From the NCBI RefSeq assembly GCF_001307155.1, contig NZ_CP012830.1, forward strand, positions 1,288,501-1,352,500: a DNA stretch of 64,000 bases, written 5' to 3'. Below are positions 27,504 to 36,578 of this stretch, in pieces. This DNA comes from Pseudomonas fluorescens (GTDB taxonomy: Bacteria; Pseudomonadota; Gammaproteobacteria; Pseudomonadales; Pseudomonadaceae). The position numbers and the translations under genes are program-made. How positions within the stretch are numbered: the first letter of the stretch is position 1; every line of letters begins with the position of its first letter. The notes below the pieces were generated by a model. It searched no databases. It was not told where the DNA came from and saw only the letters and a program-made list of their open reading frames with translations.

Positions 27504-28403
27504 ATGCACTTCGACCTGATCGACCTCAAGCTCTACCTGAAGATCCTCGACGCCGGCAACATCACCGCTGGCGCAACCAGCAGCCACCTGTCACTGGCGG
27601 CGGCAAGTGCGCGAATCCGTGCGATGGAAGCTTCGCTGGGTACAGCATTTTTCGAGCGTGGGCGTCGCGGCATCAGCCCTACCCCGGCCGGCAAGGCACT
27701 GGCGCAACATGCCCGGGTATTGCTGCGACAGGCCGAACGCATGCAACAGGATCTGGCGGAATACGCCAAAGGCGTCAAAGGTCAGGTGCGGTTGTTGTGC
27801 AACACCACCGCGATCACTGAATACCTGCCCGAGTTGCTGGCGGACTTTCTGCGAGAGCACCCCAACCTCGACATCGACCTGCAAGAACTGCCGAGCCTGC
27901 GCATCACCCATGCCTTACGTCAGGGCGCGGCGGACCTTGGTATCGTTTCCGATGCGGTGGACACCCATGACCTCGACACCCGAGCATTCCGCGATGATCC
28001 GCTGGTGCTGATCATGCCGAGCGATCATCCATTGGCTGAAGGGGAAGCACCGAACTTCAGCCAGACCTTGTCTCACGATTACGTCGGGCTCAGTGCCAAC
28101 AGCGCGTTGGCGATCTATCTGGAAGAACAGGCGCTGCATGCCGGACTGCGCATGCAGATCCGCATTCGCGCCGAGGGTTTTGACGGGGTTATTCGCATGG
28201 TCGCCCATGGCGCCGGGCTGGCGATTGTGCCGCTGGCGGCGGTCGAACGCTGGGCCCGTGGGCAAGCATTCAAACATCTCGCGCTGAACGAGCCATGGGC
28301 CCAGCGAAAACTACTGCTGTGCGCACGCTCGTTCGACGCCCTGCCCCGTTACGCCAAAGCCCTGCTTGAGGCGTTATCCGAAACCGCTGACACAAACTTG
28401 TAG
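27504..28403 (+). CDS. LysR family transcriptional regulator
   Basis: A 299-residue LysR protein (DNA-binding domain in residues 1-60: LKLYLKILDAGNITAGATSS; effector domain after about 90). It is divergent from the TSUP exporter by 87 bases, the usual layout for a LysR regulator and its target. ATG 27504 fits the family start; the longer frame from 27390 overlaps the exporter. Its TAG stop (28401-28403) is the first three bases of a perfect 28-base inverted repeat. Confidence 0.88.
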   Translation: MHFDLIDLKLYLKILDAGNITAGATSSHLSLAAASARIRAMEASLGTAFFERGRRGISPTPAGKALAQHARVLLRQAERMQQDLAEYAKGVKGQVRLLCNTTAITEYLPELLADFLREHPNLDIDLQELPSLRITHALRQGAADLGIVSDAVDTHDLDTRAFRDDPLVLIMPSDHPLAEGEAPNFSQTLSHDYVGLSANSALAIYLEEQALHAGLRMQIRIRAEGFDGVIRMVAHGAGLAIVPLAAVERWARGQAFKHLALNEPWAQRKLLLCARSFDALPRYAKALLEALSETADTNL

Positions 28404-28464
28404 GAGCAAGGCTTGCCCGCGATGGCGATTTTGCGGTCGCCATCGCGGGCAAGCCTTGCTCCTA
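28401..28464. repeat. Perfect 28-bp inverted repeat (REP pair) holding both stop codons
   Basis: Two 28-base arms (28401-28428 and 28437-28464) are exact reverse complements around an eight-base loop. The arms begin TAGGAGCAAGGCTTGCCCGC, a common Pseudomonas REP sequence. Being strong and convergently placed it can serve as a terminator on both strands. The first TAG ends the LysR gene and the last CTA is the TAG of the permease. Confidence 0.93.
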
Positions 28465-29874
28465 CGGGGCCGGGGCGTTGTCCAGTGTGCCGGCCAATGC
28501 CCTGGTTTTTCTGAAGAACACCCCGTAGACCAAAGACAGGATCAACAGGAACGGGACTCCAAATACCAAGGTCATTTTGAACGCCTCGGTGAAGTAGGTG
28601 GTGATCATCACCGCGCCCATCAGCACCAGCCCCAACAGCGTGGTGTAAGGGAACAGGCGCATGCGGAACGACAGCTTCCGCTCGCCGTGACGCTGGTGAT
28701 AGCGACGGAAACAGTAGTGCGTGAGGAAGATCATGAACCAGGTGAAGATCGCGCCGAACATGGAAATCGCCATCATCAAGGTGAAGGAGCTTTCCGGGTA
28801 CATCACGTTCAACAGCGTCGCCAGCGCAATGCCCGAGCTCGACAGCAGCAAGGCGTTGAGCGGGATGCCGCTCTTGCTCAACGCGCCCATCGCCTTGGGG
28901 GCGTAACCGCCACGGGACAGGCTGAACATCATCCGCGTGGTGATGTAGAGCTGACTGTTCATCGCCGACAACGCGGCAATCAGAATCACGAAATTCATCA
29001 CCCCGGTGGCGCCGGGAATGCCGATGGTTTGCATGACCGTGACGAACGGGCTCTGCGCATGACCCGCCTGAACCCACGGCACAATCGCCAGCATCAGGGC
29101 CAGGGTCAGCAGGTAAAACACCACCAGCCGCACGATGGTCGCGCGAAAGGCTTTCTTCACCGCCCGCTCCGGATCCTCGGCTTCACCGGCTGCCACCGCG
29201 ATCATTTCCACGCTCAGGTAGCTGAATATCGACACGATCACCGCCACCCACATCCCTTGCAAACCATTGGGGAAAAACCCGCCGTGGCTGGTGTAGTGAT
29301 GCACGCCGTACTCCGGGTTGCCCGAGCCGAACACCACATACACCGCGAGAATGATGAAACCGACAATCGCGCCGATCTTGATGGTCGAGAACCAATACTC
29401 AAAGGTGCCGAAGGTCTTCACGCTGATGGCGTTGAGCACGATCAGAATGCTTGAGAACGAGACGATCCAGATCCACTCAGGCACGTTGGCGAACCAGTAC
29501 TTCATGTACATCGCCACCGCCGTCACTTCCGTGCCGACCGCCAACACAATCGCCGCCCAATAGGCGTAGCGCACCAGAAACCCGGCCAGCGGGCTGATAT
29601 AGAACTCGGCATACGCGCCGAACGAACCCGAGGTCGAATGGGCCACGGTCATTTCCGCCAGACAGCCCATCAACAGCAGCGTGATGACCGCGCCAATCGC
29701 ATAGCTGAGCAGCACGCTCGGCCCGGCATAGCCGATGGCATAGGCGCTGCCCATGAACAGGCCGGTGCCTATCGCACCGCCGATGGCGATCATGCTCATC
29801 TGTCCCGAGGTGAGCTGGCGCCTGAGGCCGTGCTCACGGTTGGAGATGGTTTCAAAACCGAGGGTGTCGGTCAT
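28462..29874 (-). CDS. Amino acid permease, APC superfamily
   Basis: A 470-residue transporter with about twelve membrane helices. SMIAIGGAIGTGLFMGSAYAI is the conserved first helix of the amino-acid transporter family, with VEMIAVAAGEAEDPERAV in the middle and SAMNSQLYITTRMMFSL later. In P. aeruginosa a permease gene is linked with kynU; here too it lies downstream of kynU on the same strand, so tryptophan or kynurenine uptake is likely. The 205-base gap holds a REPIN. ATG 29872-29874 fits the family. The final codons run directly into the inverted repeat that supplies the stop. Confidence 0.88.
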   Translation of the reverse strand: MTDTLGFETISNREHGLRRQLTSGQMSMIAIGGAIGTGLFMGSAYAIGYAGPSVLLSYAIGAVITLLLMGCLAEMTVAHSTSGSFGAYAEFYISPLAGFLVRYAYWAAIVLAVGTEVTAVAMYMKYWFANVPEWIWIVSFSSILIVLNAISVKTFGTFEYWFSTIKIGAIVGFIILAVYVVFGSGNPEYGVHHYTSHGGFFPNGLQGMWVAVIVSIFSYLSVEMIAVAAGEAEDPERAVKKAFRATIVRLVVFYLLTLALMLAIVPWVQAGHAQSPFVTVMQTIGIPGATGVMNFVILIAALSAMNSQLYITTRMMFSLSRGGYAPKAMGALSKSGIPLNALLLSSSGIALATLLNVMYPESSFTLMMAISMFGAIFTWFMIFLTHYCFRRYHQRHGERKLSFRMRLFPYTTLLGLVLMGAVMITTYFTEAFKMTLVFGVPFLLILSLVYGVFFRKTRALAGTLDNAPAP

Positions 29875-29954
29875 TTCTCTGTCCTCTGAATATTGTGTTT
29901 TTTTAGAGAGCACATCGTTTGGATAAACCGGGTCACACGGTCGAACTAAACCCT

Positions 29955-30065
29955 GTGGCGAGGGAGCTTGCTCCCGCTGGGCTGCGTAGCGGCCCAAAAA
30001 TCTTCGCAGTGAGTATCGATTTTGTGAGTGCTGCGCACTCAAGCGGGAGCAAGCTCCCTCGCCAC
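29955..30065. repeat. REPIN between kynU and its permease gene
   Basis: GTGGCGAGGGAGCTTGCTCC at the left end and the exact inverted GGAGCAAGCTCCCTCGCCAC at the right end enclose about 65 bases. Each half is itself a small palindrome. It splits what would otherwise be a kynU-permease operon and may stabilise or terminate the kynU message. Confidence 0.9.
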
Positions 30066-30079
30066 GGACAGTGCTGGGA

Positions 30080-31330
30080 TCAGGTGACGCTGTGGCGTAC
30101 CTGGAACTGCGCTTGCGACCAGGTTTGCTGATCGAGAATCTCGCCAAGAATCTGCACCGCATCAAAGACCTCGGTGAAGCTGGTGTACAGCGGGGTGAAA
30201 CCGAAGCGCATGATCCGCGGCTCGCGGTAATCACCGATCACACCTTGGGCGATCAAGGCCTGTATCACCGCGTAGCCTTGCGGGTGTTCGAAGCTGACAT
30301 GGCTGCCACGCCTGGCGTGTTCGCGCGGGGTGATAAGTTTCAAATCGTGAGCGGCGCAGCGCTGCTCCACCAGCTGGATAAACAGGTCAGTCAGCGCCAG
30401 GGATTTGCGGCGCAGGCTGGGCATGTCGGTCTGGGCGAAAATCTCCAGGCCGCACTCGACCATGGCCAATGAGGTGATCGGTTGAGTGCCGCACAAGTAG
30501 CGAGCGATACCGCTGCTCGGCTCGTAGCCTGAGGCCATGTCGAACTGTCGGGAGTGACCGAACCAGCCGGACAACGGCTGCGTGACCAGATCGCACAGCT
30601 GCGGCGCAACCCAGACAAACGCTTGCGAGCCGGGGCCGCCATTGAGGTACTTGTAGGTGCAACCGATGGCGTAGTCCGCGCCCGCCTGACGCAAATCGAC
30701 CGGAACCGCACCGGCGGAATGCGCCAGGTCCCAGATCGCCAGCGCGCCGCATTCGTGGATCAACGCCGTCACGGCCTGCATGTCGTGCATGTAGCCGGTT
30801 TTGTAGTTGACGTGGGTGAGCATGACCACTGCGGTGTCCTGGTCAATCGCCTGCGCCAGTTCTTCCGGGCTGTCGACCAGACGCAAGCTATAGCCCTGCT
30901 GGAGCAAATCCATCAGCCCTTCGGCGATGTACAAATCGGTCGGAAAGTTACTCGACTCACTGACAATCACCCGCCGCGTCGGTGCCCGCATCGCCTGCAC
31001 ACGCAAGGCCGCACCGAGGACTTTGAACAGGTTGATCGAGGTGGTGTCGGTGACCACCACTTCGCCCTCACCGGCACCAATCAGCCCGGCCAGGCGATTG
31101 CCCAGACGTTCCGGCAGGTCGCGCCATCCCGCGCTGTTCCAGCTGCGGATCAAGCCATTGCCCCACTCCTCGGCGATGACCGCCTGAGCACGCTCAAGCG
31201 CCGCAACCGGACGCGCGCCAAGGGAGTTGCCGTCGAGGTAAATCACGCCTTCGGGAAGCGCAAACTGGTGACGCAAATGAGCCAAAGGGTCTTGCGCATC
31301 AAGCGCCAGGCAATCGTTTCTTGTGATCAT
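30080..31330 (-). CDS. kynU: Kynureninase
   Basis: A PLP-dependent enzyme of 416 residues that splits kynurenine to anthranilate and alanine. The PLP lysine is K227 in [11 protein letters not shown], the same number as in the studied P. fluorescens enzyme, and [11 protein letters not shown] opens the fold. D201 in [10 protein letters not shown] pairs with the pyridine nitrogen, and [11 protein letters not shown] carries the D132 region. It is divergent from the Lrp-type regulator kynR. Together with kynA and kynB 7-8 kb away it completes tryptophan to anthranilate. Confidence 0.96.
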   Translation of the reverse strand: MITRNDCLALDAQDPLAHLRHQFALPEGVIYLDGNSLGARPVAALERAQAVIAEEWGNGLIRSWNSAGWRDLPERLGNRLAGLIGAGEGEVVVTDTTSINLFKVLGAALRVQAMRAPTRRVIVSESSNFPTDLYIAEGLMDLLQQGYSLRLVDSPEELAQAIDQDTAVVMLTHVNYKTGYMHDMQAVTALIHECGALAIWDLAHSAGAVPVDLRQAGADYAIGCTYKYLNGGPGSQAFVWVAPQLCDLVTQPLSGWFGHSRQFDMASGYEPSSGIARYLCGTQPITSLAMVECGLEIFAQTDMPSLRRKSLALTDLFIQLVEQRCAAHDLKLITPREHARRGSHVSFEHPQGYAVIQALIAQGVIGDYREPRIMRFGFTPLYTSFTEVFDAVQILGEILDQQTWSQAQFQVRHSVT

Positions 31331-31506
31331 GGTCGGTCCTGTTCTCTAGATGACATGCCGCCGTGTTTTCAGCATTTTTGCGCCGGCACAATGAGCAAAT
31401 AATGAACGAAGCCTTGGAGAATTTTCGTGCAAAGTGGATGGTCATATAGTAGTTGTCTCGAAGATAATTCGAATCCAACTCCAAAAATCGCGGATTTATT
31501 CAAACC
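31331..31506. promoter_or_regulatory. kynU-kynR divergent control region
   Basis: These 176 AT-rich bases hold the promoters of kynU (minus) and kynR (plus). In P. aeruginosa KynR activates kyn genes in response to kynurenine, so an Lrp-type site is expected here. An exact operator could not be fixed by eye. Confidence 0.5.
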
Positions 31507-31980
31507 ATGACCCTCGACTCGACAGACCTGCGAATCCTGCATTACTTGCAGCAGGACGGGCGTATCAGCAATCAGGAATTGGCGGAGAAAGTTGCGCTGT
31601 CGCCGTCGGCCTGCCTGCGGCGTTTGCGGCTGCTGGAAAGCGAGGGAATCATCACCGGCTATCGCGCGGTGCTGAACGCCGAACGGCTGGGCATCGAGCT
31701 GGAAGCCATCGTCCATGTGTCGTTGCGACAGGACGTCGAGGACTGGCACGAGACCTTTATCAAGAAGGTGCAAGAGTGGCCGGAAGTCGCCACCGCGTAC
31801 GTGATTACCGGCGCCAGCAACTATGTGCTGCGGGTTCAGGCGCGCAACCTGAAACACTTCTCGGATTTCATCGTCAACAAGCTCAATCGCACCGCGGGTG
31901 TCACCGATATTCGCTCGGAAATCGTCCTGCAGAAAATCAAGGAACGCGACGATCTACTGGATCTGGTCGCCCGCAAATAA
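31507..31980 (+). CDS. kynR: Lrp/AsnC family regulator of kynurenine genes
   Basis: A 157-residue Lrp/AsnC protein with the helix-turn-helix in residues 5-60 (QQDGRISNQELAEKVALSPS) and the ligand-binding RAM domain from about 70 to 150 (YVITGASNYVLRVQARNLK). Its position divergent from kynU matches the P. aeruginosa kynR locus. It should sense kynurenine and activate kynU and kynBA; this is by analogy. It converges on antR with a 21-base gap. Confidence 0.9.
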   Translation: MTLDSTDLRILHYLQQDGRISNQELAEKVALSPSACLRRLRLLESEGIITGYRAVLNAERLGIELEAIVHVSLRQDVEDWHETFIKKVQEWPEVATAYVITGASNYVLRVQARNLKHFSDFIVNKLNRTAGVTDIRSEIVLQKIKERDDLLDLVARK

Positions 31981-32001
31981 GCCTTATTGACTGCCTCTGC
32001 G

Positions 32002-33015
32002 TCAAAGCCCGCGCATGCGCCGGGCCTCGTTGCGCTGCAAGGTGGCGCTCGGGGCTTCGTCGAACAACTTGCGGTACTCGGCGGAAAAACGCCCCATGTG
32101 GGTGAACCCCCAGCCCATGGCAATCTCCGAGATATTGCGCGCCAGCCCCTGTTCAAGAATGTCCTGGCGCACCGCATTCAAGCGGTATTTTTTCAGATAA
32201 GCCATCGGCGACAGGGCGAAGTACTTCCTGAAGGCCTCGAACAACTTGAACCGCGAAACCCCGGCCGCCGCTTCGATGTCTTCCAGGTGCACGGCTTCGC
32301 GAGCGTTGTCGTGAATGTACTGTTTGGCCCTGATCAGGTAATGCGGCAACTTCACACCCAACACGTCCCGCAGCTCATCGGAGTAATTGTTCGGCTGGGC
32401 GAGGATCAGGCCTTTGATCAACGAGCTTTCGATGTCCCGCGTGAAGACGACCTGCTCAAACAGTGCGCTGCTGCGCTCGAGTTCGCCGATGAAATACCGC
32501 GCCATGCGCCACCACGAGGCCGACGCACCGTCCACCGCATCCATCACTGATTCAAAGCGCAGCGGCGCATCCAGCGGGCGCTGCAACATCTCTTCAAGGG
32601 ATTCGCTCATGGCCGCCCGAGTGATCACCACCTGGACCTTGCGGCAGTCACCGGAGATCGCCAGCATCTGGTTTTCATTCGGGGAGATGATCACGCCCTG
32701 ATCGCGATTGGATTTGAGCAGCGTGCCGTTCTTGCTCAGCTCCTGCTCACCGACCAAAGGCAGGCTGAGGCTGTAGCTGCTGAAATGCTCGGCGTCTTCG
32801 ATATCGACGGTCACGTCAGTGCCGTATTCGATAGTGCCCAGGGTCGTGGCCATCGACTTGAACACATTGGCCGTGTGATGAAAACGGATACGTTCGGGCG
32901 TCGCGGTTTCGAGACGGTGCGGCCCGCAGATCCCTGACATCCAGGTCCGCGCGCCCTCAAGGTCATAGTGATCGATACGAATATCGCGAAACTGCGGATC
33001 GGCTTTGCTACTCAT
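32002..33015 (-). CDS. antR: AraC family regulator of anthranilate degradation
   Basis: A 337-residue AraC/XylS regulator. The C-terminal domain has both helix-turn-helix units (HLEDIEAAAGVSRFKLFEAFR and ISEIAMGWGFTHMGRFSAEY) and the N-terminal half is the effector part (LPLVGEQELSKNG, typical of the AraC-binding-domain-like activators of aromatic dioxygenases). It is divergent from antA, the known place of antR. ATG 33013-33015 is chosen; the longer frame to 33126 has no family match and the start has only a weak ribosome-binding site. Confidence 0.9.
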   Translation of the reverse strand: MSSKADPQFRDIRIDHYDLEGARTWMSGICGPHRLETATPERIRFHHTANVFKSMATTLGTIEYGTDVTVDIEDAEHFSSYSLSLPLVGEQELSKNGTLLKSNRDQGVIISPNENQMLAISGDCRKVQVVITRAAMSESLEEMLQRPLDAPLRFESVMDAVDGASASWWRMARYFIGELERSSALFEQVVFTRDIESSLIKGLILAQPNNYSDELRDVLGVKLPHYLIRAKQYIHDNAREAVHLEDIEAAAGVSRFKLFEAFRKYFALSPMAYLKKYRLNAVRQDILEQGLARNISEIAMGWGFTHMGRFSAEYRKLFDEAPSATLQRNEARRMRGL

Positions 33016-33577
33016 CACGGCGCACCCACGGCAATATTTTTCTCGCACGCTCTGACGGCGCACCTCTGACTTGAGCCGAGCAAGTTCCAGACCACTGAAC
33101 GCCTGCGCCAACCCAGCGGATAGCAATCATCGACTAAGTGGATAACGCGGCAGTTCCGGAGCCGGGGCTCACCCTCGAACAACGCTCAAGGCTGCCCAAG
33201 ACAGTACCTCAATGCTGCAAACAGGGGCGGCCGTTCATCGAATGGTGCAGGGTCTTGAGTATTAGCTGCCCACCTTGATACACGCGGGTGTTACCCGCAA
33301 AGATCGCAGTGAGAGGCACTTGCTCCCGCCGACCGGTCCGCGCTCGGGCGCAGCAGTCGTAAAACCTTCGGATGCGTCCTATCTGAAAAATTGCAATTGC
33401 CGACTTTAGGGCTGCTTCGCAACCCAGCGGGAGCAAGCTCCCTCGCCACAGGGGCAGTGCAGCCAGCGGCCGCCGAACTTTGTGGACTGCCTTCGTCGAC
33501 AAACCGGATAGACCCCTGCCCGCCCCACTCTCTCTAATGGGCGCACCGATTGACCTGAATAAAAAAGGTGCACACCC
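33016..33577. other. antR-antA intergenic region, no gene
   Basis: This 562-base stretch has no credible coding sequence. It holds the antR and antA promoters at its two ends and a REPIN in the middle (33310-33451). The antA proximal part (33452-33577) is the only REP-free segment next to antA and so should contain the AntR site; a clear repeat pair was not found by eye. Confidence 0.55.
33310..33451. repeat. REPIN in the antA upstream region
   Basis: The right arm (AGCGGGAGCAAGCTCCCTCG, then CCACAG) is intact. The left arm (GAGGCACTTGCTCCCGCC) is degenerate. The inner GGGCGCAGCAGTCGTAAAA segment matches the REPIN at 25347. The left half therefore seems to be decaying. Confidence 0.8.
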
Positions 33578-34966
33578 ATGAGTGGCGAAAAAAACGTCGA
33601 GCAGTGGAAAGCGTTCATTGAAGGCTGCCTGGACTTCCGTCCGGCAGAAGGCGTATTCCGCATCGCTCGGGATATCTTTACCGAGCCGCAACTGTTCGAT
33701 CTGGAGATGGAGCTGATCTTCGAGAAGAACTGGATCTACGCCTGTCACGAAAGCGAGCTGGCCAACAACCACGACTTCATCACGATGCGCGCCGGTCGCC
33801 AGCCGATGATCATCACCCGTGACGGTGACGGCCAACTCAACGCGCTGATCAACGCTTGCCAGCATCGCGGCACCACATTGACCCGCGTCGGCAAAGGCAA
33901 CCAATCGACGTTTACCTGCCCGTTCCACGCCTGGTGCTACAAAAGCGACGGACGCCTGGTCAAGGTCAAGGCCCCCGGCGAATACCCGGAAGGCTTCGAC
34001 AAAGCCACACGCGGGCTGAAAAAGGCCCGCATCCAGAGCTACAAGGGCTTCGTCTTCATCAGCCTGGACGTTCACGGCGATAACAGCCTCGAAGACTTCC
34101 TCGGCGATGCCAAAGTGTTCTTCGACATGATGGTCGCCCAATCGCCCACCGGTGAGCTGGAAGTGCTGCCCGGCAAGTCGGCCTACACCTACGACGGCAA
34201 CTGGAAACTTCAGAACGAGAACGGTCTGGACGGCTATCACGTCAGCACGGTCCACTATAACTACGTGGCCACGGTGCAACACCGCCAGCAGGTCGACAGC
34301 AAGAATGGCACCCGCGCCAGTGGCACGCTCGACTACAGCAAGCTGGGGGCCGGCGATGCCAATACCGACGACGGCTGGTTCGCCTTCAACAACGGTCACA
34401 GCGTGCTGTTCAGTGACATGCCCAACCCGACGGTGCGTTCCGGCTACGCGACGATCATGCCGCGCCTGATCGAGGAACACGGCCAGGAAAAAGCCGAATG
34501 GATGATGCATCGGCTGCGCAACCTGAACATCTACCCCAGCCTGTTTTTCCTCGATCAAATCAGCTCGCAGCTACGGATCATCCGTCCGGTGGCCTGGAAC
34601 AAGACCGAGATCATCAGCCAGTGCCTGGGTGTGAAAAACGAGTCGGACGCGGATCGGGAAAACCGGATTCGCCAGTTCGAAGATTTCTTCAACGTGTCCG
34701 GACTCGGCACCCCGGATGACCTGGTGGAGTTTCGCGAAGCCCAGCGCGGTTTCCAGGCACGACTGGAACGCTGGAGCGATATCTCGCGCGGCAGCCACCA
34801 GTGGGCAACCGGCGCCACGCCCAACAGCGAGGCGATCGGCATTGCACCGGCCATGACCGGCACCGAATTCACCCACGAAGGGCTTTACGTCAACCAGCAC
34901 AGCAACTGGCAGAAGTTCTTGCTCGACGGCCTGGACGCGAAATCCCTGAAGCTACGTGAGGTGTGA
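33578..34966 (+). CDS. antA: Anthranilate 1,2-dioxygenase large subunit
   Basis: A 462-residue Rieske non-haem oxygenase alpha subunit. The Rieske cluster ligands are C94-x-H96 (ACQHRG) and C114-x2-H117 (CPFHAW). The mononuclear iron site shows as NGLDGYHVSTVH with D218, H221 and H226. AntABC turns anthranilate to catechol, ammonia and CO2. Sequence and length match Pseudomonas AntA; BenA-type benzoate dioxygenases are close relatives, but the kynurenine context and AraC neighbour favour anthranilate. The start has AAGGTG upstream and the stop sits two bases before the antB start. Confidence 0.95.
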   Translation: MSGEKNVEQWKAFIEGCLDFRPAEGVFRIARDIFTEPQLFDLEMELIFEKNWIYACHESELANNHDFITMRAGRQPMIITRDGDGQLNALINACQHRGTTLTRVGKGNQSTFTCPFHAWCYKSDGRLVKVKAPGEYPEGFDKATRGLKKARIQSYKGFVFISLDVHGDNSLEDFLGDAKVFFDMMVAQSPTGELEVLPGKSAYTYDGNWKLQNENGLDGYHVSTVHYNYVATVQHRQQVDSKNGTRASGTLDYSKLGAGDANTDDGWFAFNNGHSVLFSDMPNPTVRSGYATIMPRLIEEHGQEKAEWMMHRLRNLNIYPSLFFLDQISSQLRIIRPVAWNKTEIISQCLGVKNESDADRENRIRQFEDFFNVSGLGTPDDLVEFREAQRGFQARLERWSDISRGSHQWATGATPNSEAIGIAPAMTGTEFTHEGLYVNQHSNWQKFLLDGLDAKSLKLREV

Positions 34967-34968
34967 AT

Positions 34969-35460
34969 ATGAATCCGCAATTGCAGTATCAGATCGAGCA
35001 GTTTTTCTACCGTAAATCCGAACTCTGCGACGCCAAGGACTGGGACGCCTACATCCAGCTCTTCGACGAGCAGAGTGAGTTTCACCTGCCGCAATGGGAC
35101 TCCGAACACGTCTATACCCGTGACCCCAAGCGCGAAATGTCGTTGATCTACTACGCCAATCGCTCGGGCCTGGAAGACCGTGTATTCCGCCTGCACACCG
35201 GCAAGGCTGCCTCGGCCACGCCGATGCCGCGCACCCTGCACCTGATCAACAACGTGCGGATCAGCGAACTCGAAGCCGGTGAGCTGGAGGTGCGGCTGAA
35301 CTGGCACACCTTGTTTTATCGCCTGGCCACCTCCGAGCAGTTCTACGGGGACGCGACCTATCGCCTCAAGCCTCACGCAGACAGCTGGCTGATTACCCGC
35401 AAACACGTGTTGCTGCTCAACGACACCATCAACTCGGTGCTCGATTTCTACCACCTCTGA
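34969..35460 (+). CDS. antB: Anthranilate 1,2-dioxygenase small subunit
   Basis: A 163-residue beta subunit of the Rieske dioxygenase, with the usual QFFYRKSELCDAKDWDAYI start and the HLINNVRI core strand; it helps hold the hexamer together and has no redox centre. ATG 34969 is used (TGAGGTG upstream) rather than the GTG two codons earlier, which overlaps the antA stop. Confidence 0.95.
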   Translation: MNPQLQYQIEQFFYRKSELCDAKDWDAYIQLFDEQSEFHLPQWDSEHVYTRDPKREMSLIYYANRSGLEDRVFRLHTGKAASATPMPRTLHLINNVRISELEAGELEVRLNWHTLFYRLATSEQFYGDATYRLKPHADSWLITRKHVLLLNDTINSVLDFYHL

Positions 35461-35478
35461 AGCTATGGAGACCGGGGC

Positions 35479-36501
35479 ATGAACCACAAGGTCGCGTTCA
35501 GTTTTGCCGACGGCAAAACACTGTTTTTTCCCGTGCAGGCCAACGAAATATTGCTCGATGCCGCCCTGCGCAACGGCATCAATATTCCGCTGGATTGCCG
35601 CGAGGGTGTCTGCGGAACCTGTCAGGGCCGCTGCGAATCCGGTGACTACAGCCAGGATTATGTGGATGAGGAAGCCCTTTCCAGCCTCGACCTGCAACAA
35701 CGCAAAATGCTGACTTGTCAGACCCGAGTGAAGTCCGACGCCGCGTTTTATTTCGACTTTGCTTCCAGCCTGTGCAATGCCGCGGGGCCTGAACAGCTCA
35801 GCGGTACGGTCACGCATGTGCGTCAGGTCTCGACCAGCACCGCGATCCTCCATCTGGATTTGGGGGCGGCCACCCAGCCACTGGATTTCCTGCCGGGGCA
35901 ATATGCGCGCCTGTTGATTCCAGGGACCATGAGCAAGCGCTCCTACTCCTTCGCCAACCGCCCAAGTAGCAGCAATCAGCTGCAATTTCTGATTCGCCTG
36001 TTACCCGACGGGGTGATGAGCAATTACATTCGTGAGCGCTGCCAGGTCGGCGATGAAATCGCTCTGGAGGCACCGTTGGGCGCGTTTTATCTTCGCCACA
36101 TCGCCCGGCCGCTGATTCTGGTGGCCGGCGGCACCGGACTGTCCGCGCTGCTGGGGATGCTCGACGAAATCGTCGCGCGCGGTTGCGAGCAGCCTGTGCA
36201 TTTGTACTACGGTGTACGGGACGCGGCCGATCTGTGCGAAGGCGAACGGTTCAGTGCCTATGCTCACCGCATTCCAGGGTTTCGCTACACGCCGGTGGTC
36301 AGCGACCCGTCACCGGGCTGGGAGGGAAAACGCGGCTACATCGCCGAGCATTTCGATGCCTGCGAACTGCGCGATGCCGCAGTCGACATGTACGTCTGCG
36401 GGCCACCGCCGATGGTCGAGTCGATCAAGCGCTGGTTGCAGGATCAAACCCTCGAAAACGTGCAGCTGTATTACGAAAAGTTCACTGATAGTAACGTTTG
36501 A
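35479..36501 (+). CDS. antC: Anthranilate 1,2-dioxygenase reductase
   Basis: A 340-residue electron-transfer subunit. The N-terminal plant-type 2Fe-2S domain has C40, C45, C48 and C80 (DCREGVCGTCQGRC...LTCQTR). The FAD domain follows with KRSYSFANRPS, then the NAD domain with LVAGGTGLSALLGML and MYVCGPPPMVES. It passes electrons from NADH to the AntAB Rieske centre. It follows antB by 18 bases with GGAGACCGG upstream of the start. Confidence 0.96.
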   Translation: MNHKVAFSFADGKTLFFPVQANEILLDAALRNGINIPLDCREGVCGTCQGRCESGDYSQDYVDEEALSSLDLQQRKMLTCQTRVKSDAAFYFDFASSLCNAAGPEQLSGTVTHVRQVSTSTAILHLDLGAATQPLDFLPGQYARLLIPGTMSKRSYSFANRPSSSNQLQFLIRLLPDGVMSNYIRERCQVGDEIALEAPLGAFYLRHIARPLILVAGGTGLSALLGMLDEIVARGCEQPVHLYYGVRDAADLCEGERFSAYAHRIPGFRYTPVVSDPSPGWEGKRGYIAEHFDACELRDAAVDMYVCGPPPMVESIKRWLQDQTLENVQLYYEKFTDSNV

Positions 36502-36578
36502 GGCTCACAAACGCGTGCCAATTGAATAAGCTGTCGACCTGCAACAAAGCCTGACCATAACAACTAGAAGGTATCCAG

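Noticed and set aside
33209..34558. A 449-codon minus-strand frame opposite antA
   Set aside because: Shadow of antA running into a REPIN; no domain and no promoter on that strand.
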